A stretch of DNA of 61,461 nucleotides. Origin: Sporodiniella umbellata. Lineage: Eukaryota > Mucoromycota > Mucoromycetes > Mucorales > Rhizopodaceae. Made by a program: the position numbers and the translations under genes. The stretch is taken from positions 1-61,461 of the forward strand of contig JAIXMR010000135.1 in NCBI GenBank assembly GCA_025677835.1, given 5' to 3'. The notes beneath the pieces are model-generated. The model did no database searches. It saw nothing but the letters and a program-made list of their open reading frames with translations, and was not told the origin of the DNA. Shown one piece after another: positions 55,889-61,461 of the stretch (position 1 is its first letter; every line of letters begins with the position of its first letter).

Positions 55889-56968
55889 TTCAGTAAAAGG
55901 AAAGAGATTTTAATCGACTTTCTTTTTTAATAGGCTTTTATCTGCACAGCTGACTCATTCTCATTAGAACTTTGGAGAAATATTTACCTGTTTGATTTCT
56001 AAGCAAACATTTTCAGCTCTGCAAATTGTATATAGCACTACACTTTATATATATATCAGTGTCTGATGTTTTCTCTACATGCTCGTACTACTGTTTGCTC
56101 TGTAACAACGCTTCGAAACAACACTTTTTTGCGGTATGTAACTCTTACAGTGTCCGTATACTTAAGGCCATTTTATTGAGGAAAAACCAATTAGTACTTA
56201 GGCTAAATAAGGTCCCGTGATGTAAATCGTACAATTATCGAACCTATTCTGCTTATATAGACTGTGTCAAAGTTTCAATATCACTGACTGTGTCTGGATG
56301 TATTTTTTCAGGGCCATTGGAATAATCAAAGAAACAGGCAAAATTCAACAGGGAAAGCAAAAAGCTGCTTATATTGAGTTACATTTTTACAAGTAAAGGG
56401 TCTAGAAAGAAATAACTTGAAAATTCCGGTGGTCCACAGTGAAGACAAGCAACAATTGGCTGACAATAAAAGCATATAAAAATGAAAGCAGCTATCAAAA
56501 TTGTGATAATGATCCCAAGGTTCATTGTCTGGGAACATCTCTCCCTCGCAAATCTGTGAAGGAACCTACAGAAGGATAAACTGAGCAGAAGATTTTCCAG
56601 AATTATAGTTTTTTTTCTTTTTATACTTGTCTTTGGCATGTGGATGTATTAGCTTTAGCTTTTTTGTGTTTTTTTTTTTTTTTTGCTACAATTTCTATTA
56701 GACGATTTTCAAGTTACACTGGGCAGATAGTAAAAATCTTTCCAGAAAAATGTATTTTGCAAACAGGGACATAAAGCTTTATCAATAGAACGCTTATCTT
56801 TCTGGATTGACTCTTTAACCACACAAAATATAGTATCGTCTATATTGTAGTTAACTAAAGTGAAAAAAAAACAAATAAAAAAAGAAACATGGCCTCAACA
56901 ACAGGTTTTCTGAATTTTAAAACAGTATTCAAGACAACTTTTTCTTTTTTTTTTTTTTTACACTTGAA
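55889..56968. other. WLM/MSH2 divergent intergenic region
   Basis: Just over 1 kb between head-to-head genes, so it holds both promoters. AT-rich with T tracts near 56671-56683 and 56948-56959. Open frames at 56326-56639 (minus) are hydrophobic and unassigned. No RNA gene was seen. Confidence 0.45.
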
Positions 56969-59900
56969 ATGAGTTCAACCCCTCAAACTGAGGACTTGCC
57001 TGACGTTGGTAAAACTTCGTAAAAGTTTCACAAAAAATACAAAACTAACAATAGGATTTCTTTATTTGATTTCTGTTAGAAAAACCTGAACAACAAACCT
57101 TCGCAAACTTTTTTAGAAACTTAGATCTCGAAGAAGGCACTATCCGACTGTTTGAAAGAGAAGCCAATGGGAGCACCTACTATACATTTCATGGAGAAGA
57201 CGCCGTCTACATTGCTGAAAATGTTTATAAAACAACATCAGTAATCAAACACTGGCTTGGTAATCAGAAAACTGGTCTCGCGACTGTACGGTTATCCGAC
57301 AAGGCAACAGATTCTTTTTTAAGAGATGCATTGTTGAATAAACGACTGAGAGTTGAAATTTGGAAACAAGAAAAATCAGTTTGGAAGATTTCTCGTAAAG
57401 CCTCTCCCGGAAACCTACAGGAAGTAGAAGATTCTCTGTTTACATCCAGCCAAATGACTATTGCTCCTGTAGTAATTGCGGTTAAATATGGCGTTTCTGG
57501 TGAAAATAAGGTACATAAACGCGTACTAGCTTATTTGGGGTTTTTTTTTATATAGATAGTAACATGTCGTAAAAGACAATAGGTGTTGCTTTTGCAGATA
57601 CTACAATTAAACAACTTGGAGTCAGCGAATTTATCGATAACGAATTATACTCAAATCTGGAGTCTCTTGTGATTCAGCTGGGCGTTAAAGAATGTTTACT
57701 GTGTACCTCTGGATCTCAAAAAGACTACGAAGAAATCAAAATTAAAGATATTCTCGCTCGATGCAATGTAGTAGTCACAGAAAGAAAAAGGGGTAAAGCA
57801 CAAGAACTAAAAGTTGTGTTTGTAACTAAGAAATGCCACAGGGGAATTTAATCCCAAGAACATCTCACAAGATCTTAACCGTCTATTGGAGGGAGACTTG
57901 TCTATAGAAGCACTACGTAAGTTTAACAACTATTGTGAGGAAGTTGAATTTAACACTCCAATTTAGCCGAGTATGAGATGGAAAGTGCTATGTCGTCGTG
58001 TGCGTGCGTCTTGCGATATCTGAAATTAATAGATGATGAAACAAACTTCGGAAAATATAGATTGAATCATCATGATTTATCGCAATATATGCGGTTAGAT
58101 GGCTCGGCTCTAGCTGCATTGAGTTTGATGCCCAACTCTGAAGAAAACGCAAATAAATCAACAAGTCTTTATGGTTTGTTGAACAAATGTAAAACTGCTC
58201 AAGGAAGCCGTCTATTCTCGCAATGGTTAAAACAGCCTCTTTTGAATATAGATGAAATTAGTAAAATAATATCAAATATAAGCAAAAATTTAGATGCTAA
58301 TACTTTATAAAAAGAAAAGCGACAAGACATAGTTGAAGTGTTTTTTGACGATACTGGCCTAAGAACCTCGCTACAGGACGACCACTTGAAAAGCATACCA
58401 GATATACACCGGCTTGCGAAGCGTTTTCAAAAGGGAAATGCGACCCTTCAAGATGTAGTAAGAGCATATCAAGCTATTATAAGACTTCCAGCATTGCTGG
58501 CATGTTTAGAGAACGGAGCTCCCACTGATATTGAAAAAGCTACTTTGATTGAAGAAACTTACACATCAAAAATCAGAGAACTTTCTACTTTACTAGCGAA
58601 ACTGGTTGAGCTAGTTGAAATGACTATTGACTTTGATGCGCTAGAGAACCATGAGTATATTATTAAGCCAACCTTTAATGATCGACTACAAGGTATAAAT
58701 ACGTTTATGGGATATATAAGTAGGCGTTTATTTTAATCTTAGAGTAGAATTACGTAGCGAAATAAGCCTTGTAGACGAAAAAATGGTAGAGGAATATAGA
58801 AATGTAGGGGTTAAACTTCAGTTGGAGCTGGATAAGAAGCTCAAACTCGAAAAACATTCTCTTTACGGTTATTGTTTACGTATTGTTGGCCGTAGTGGAT
58901 ACCCTCAAATTCGAAACAAATCTGAATATATTCAATATACAACTCAAAAATCTGGTACGCTGTTTGCTACAAAAACCCTCAAAGAATTGAGTGCAAAACA
59001 TACAGATCTGTCAAAGGCTTATGACGCTACACAAAAATCTTTAGTTAAGGAGGTCATTGAAATTATGGGTAAAGATAACAAAACCAAAATTAGCAACTAT
59101 CAGCAATTGCTTATGACTATAACTCTTAGCCACCTACTGTCCACCAATGGAGTCTCTTGGGAGCGTACTAGCGCACATGGATGTATTGATAAGGTATTGT
59201 GATAACGTGTTTGTCTATTGAAAAAAAAAAACTAAACGGTAAATAGCTTTGCCCATGCTTCGGTGATAGCACCCATTAAGTATGTTCGACCAACCATTTC
59301 ACCCTTAGGACAAGGAAATGTGATTTTAAAAGATGCAAGACACCCCTGTTTAGAAGTTCAAGACGATGTGTCGTTTATGCCTAACGATGTTGAAATTGTG
59401 AGAGGTTCGTATCGTTTACAAACCGTGTTATAACCAAACAATTAACCGAGCTACTTAGATATCTCTGAGTTTCACATGGTTACCGGACCTAATATGGGTG
59501 GTAAATCCACTTATATCAGACAAGTAATTTGATATACACATATGTATACAAATATAGTTTTATTTAATTCTATACATATAGGTTGGTGTGATTGCTTTAA
59601 TGGCACAGATCGGCTGTTTTGTACCGTGTACGAGTGCGTCGCTATGTATATTTGACTCTATTTTAGCTCGAGTGGGAGCAGGCGATAGTCAGCTTAAAGG
59701 CGTATCAACATTCATGGCTGAAATGCTAGAAACTGCTACAATCCTCAAGGCTGCTACATCCAACTCTTTAGTTATTATTGATGAGTTAGGTCGAGGAACA
59801 AGTACATACGATGGACTTGGTCTGGCTTGGGCAATTTCAGAGCATATTGCTACTCGCATCCGCTCCTTCTGTCTTTTTGCTACACATTTCCATGAACTAA

Positions 59901-60301
59901 CAACCTTATATCAGACAGTTAGTCACGTCAAAAACTTACATGTCGCCGTTCATATCGATAATGAGGGAAACGTCAAATTGCTATACAAAGTGAACGAAGG
60001 TGTTGGCAACAAAAGTTTTGGAATTCATGTAGCTGAACTTGCTAGCTTTCCTGAATCAGTTATTACATTAGCTAAGCGTAAGCTTGAAGAGTTAGATGAT
60101 GACAGTGATATCAATGCATCAAAGAAACAATATAAAGCACAGGATATAGAAGAAGGAGACGATATATTGCAAAAAATAATGAATGATCTAAAAGTTGGCA
60201 GTGAAGACAACATTAGTAACTCAGATTTAGAGCGCATAAAAACGCAGTACCTGGCCACCATTCAACGTAATGAGTATCTGAAAGATCTTTTGCTTAATTA
60301 A
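56969..60301 (+). CDS. MSH2: DNA mismatch repair ATPase MutS homologue 2
   Basis: Ten exons: 56969-57008, 57080-57510, 57576-57792, 57842-57916, 57967-58260, 58315-58692, 58748-59198, 59247-59404, 59459-59523 and 59582-60301; 942 residues, standard for MSH2. The mismatch-binding-type domain starts [23 protein letters not shown]2 blocks: [56 protein letters not shown] (lever core); [18 protein letters not shown] (Walker A, split by an intron just after); [19 protein letters not shown] (Walker B); [10 protein letters not shown]; and [16 protein letters not shown]2 pairs with MSH3 or MSH6 to recognise mismatches. The exon 7 donor is ambiguous: 59199 keeps frame as IDKVFFAHAS, whereas the stronger-looking GTATTG at 59194 does not. 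Confidence 0.95.
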
Positions 60302-61461
60302 AAAATAAAATATATAAATCGCTTGTTGGTTGATTCAGTAGATCATGCTTGAAAGGACATCAATAAATACGAAAAACAGTTGAAACAAATTACAAAAAAC
60401 ATAAAAACAATGTAGAGATATAGAAAGGGTAGACTAGTACTACACTACTATAAAATTAGAAATATTATGTTGAATAAATGACACAAGGCGGCATATATGT
60501 TTTTTATTTTATTTTATTTTTTTGGAAAAGACATGGATACACATAGGAAAACTCAAATATATAGTAAGCTACATGATGCCTCATATAAATAAAAGCAGAG
60601 CACAACTTGGGAAAATAATATCACAAGTTGGATAATGTTCAAAAGGATTTCATAAGCAACGGATTTGATAGTATTTTCGACCTAACCAACAATAAACCTG
60701 AAAGAAATTCTTAACACAGTCTTTTTACGGCTGGAAAATGGTTGAAGCTCAATAGCAAGTGGAATAAAAAGATTTGTGAACGTTTAAAAGACGACCTTCG
60801 AACAAAGTTAAAAACAATTCTACAGGTTCCTTAACTTGAAAGGTAGAGAGAAAAGAAGCAATACACGCTGATGCATACAGATTGACGGTTTCAAAGGCCA
60901 AACCGCGAATGTCAAATTGGTTGATCAAGGAGTATTGGCATACAATTGCAATAGTTATATACAAATAAAATGTTGAAATGCCTTTTCATTCATCTCAGTA
61001 ATTTTATAATTACAATACCAATATGCATTGCTAACAAAATATAGATAAAGCTTATATTACATATTTAGTACACAACTGCATATAAAAAGTCTATTATCTA
61101 CTTAGCTCTTTTGTTTCGAGCCGTCTCATACCGTCGGTAGTGAAGGTGCGATTCGCAACTTGCACCTGCTTTTTTGTTACTTGTTTTTCTAAAATTGATT
61201 GTGAACTAGTAAAATAAAGTGTTGTTTATCGCTTCTCTCTTTTTTTCTTTTTGTTACTTACTTACCTTTTCGTTTTTGGAGACTTTCCTTTCTTCTAGTA
61301 CATATGTTTGACTGTTTTTTATGTTTTAGTAGGTTTGCTTTTGATGCTTTTCTTTTTTTTTTTTTTGACTTTTCAGTTATTTATTGGTACGTTTTTTGCT
61401 TTTCTTATTGTCATTACTTCATGTACGTTTACTTTGACCAACGTTTGTTAACCTTTTTTTT
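60302..61461. other. Right edge: no gene assigned
   Basis: MSH2 3' flank followed by AT-rich DNA. A 71-codon minus frame at 60749-60964 (LINQFDIRGLAFETVNLYAS, then VKEPVELFLTLFEGRLLN) has protein-like composition and could be an exon, but I find no partner exons or family. From about 61140 the plus strand is strongly CT/T-rich, like the 5' leader of a gene starting beyond the window. A small perfect stem (AGGTGC ... GCACCT) lies at about 61144-61167. Confidence 0.35.

Noticed and set aside
61140..61175. Stem AGGTGC...GCACCT followed by T-rich sequence, resembling a small-RNA terminator
   Set aside because: Only six base pairs, no promoter elements or second helix; T-rich sequence is common here.
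1..61461. Search for secondary-metabolite or resistance gene clusters, viral insertions and horizontally acquired genes
   Set aside because: All recognised genes are ordinary fungal housekeeping families; apart from transposon relics nothing points to recent transfer.

Overview
The window looks like nuclear DNA of an early-diverging filamentous fungus, most likely Mucoromycota (Mucorales-like). Evidence: strongly AT-rich spacers; compact genes split by many 45-116 nt GT-AG introns, often with CTAAC-like branch sites; mitochondrial, dynein, RNA-processing and DNA-repair genes of fungal type; and transposase relics (Tc1/mariner-like and ISXO2/Merlin-like) of a kind I associate with Mucorales. 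No tRNA, rRNA, operon, CRISPR or bacterial feature was seen. Exon structures were assembled by eye from splice signals and protein-family continuity and have no transcript support.

Layout. 0-8 kb: a GNAT acetyltransferase, the CHL1/DDX11 iron-sulfur DNA helicase divergent from COA3 (complex IV assembly), and mitochondrial prolyl-tRNA synthetase. 8-16 kb: a short Mei2-like RNA-binding protein, the fungal complex I subunit NUXM, and a NUM1/ApsA/Mcp5-type cortical dynein anchor. 17-22.3 kb: a tiny one-helix ORF, an AIG1/FAR-17a membrane protein, dynein light intermediate chain, and QCR7 (complex III). 22.3-29.5 kb: a gene-poor island holding a 3.1 kb decayed DNA transposon with TA duplication and long inverted ends. 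29.5-37 kb: a secreted subtilisin with a lysine-rich insert, a calponin-homology-like protein, a gene-poor 3 kb, and a three-exon TIM8 gene whose exons are too short to stand out as open frames. 37.5-46 kb: an NF-X1/FAP1 zinc-finger protein, a NAB-like SAM-fold protein, an ankyrin protein and a Ser/Thr kinase. 47.9-60.3 kb: a bHLH regulator divergent from EDC3 (decapping), THO subunit HPR1/THOC1, a ubiquitin-like/WLM metalloprotease and MSH2 (mismatch repair).

Functional threads: (i) cytoplasmic dynein - cortical anchor and light intermediate chain lie 4 kb apart, and the anchor carries an unusual run of about eleven TQT/VQT motifs resembling LC8 dynein light-chain sites; (ii) mitochondrial biogenesis - COA3, ProRS, NUXM, QCR7, TIM8; (iii) genome maintenance and RNP metabolism - CHL1, MSH2, WLM protease, HPR1, EDC3, Mei2-like. 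I see no single large undescribed system. The most original observations are the dynein-anchor motif array, the lysine-rich subtilisin linker, the frame-neutral CHL1 intron that splits the Walker A motif, and the transposon island.
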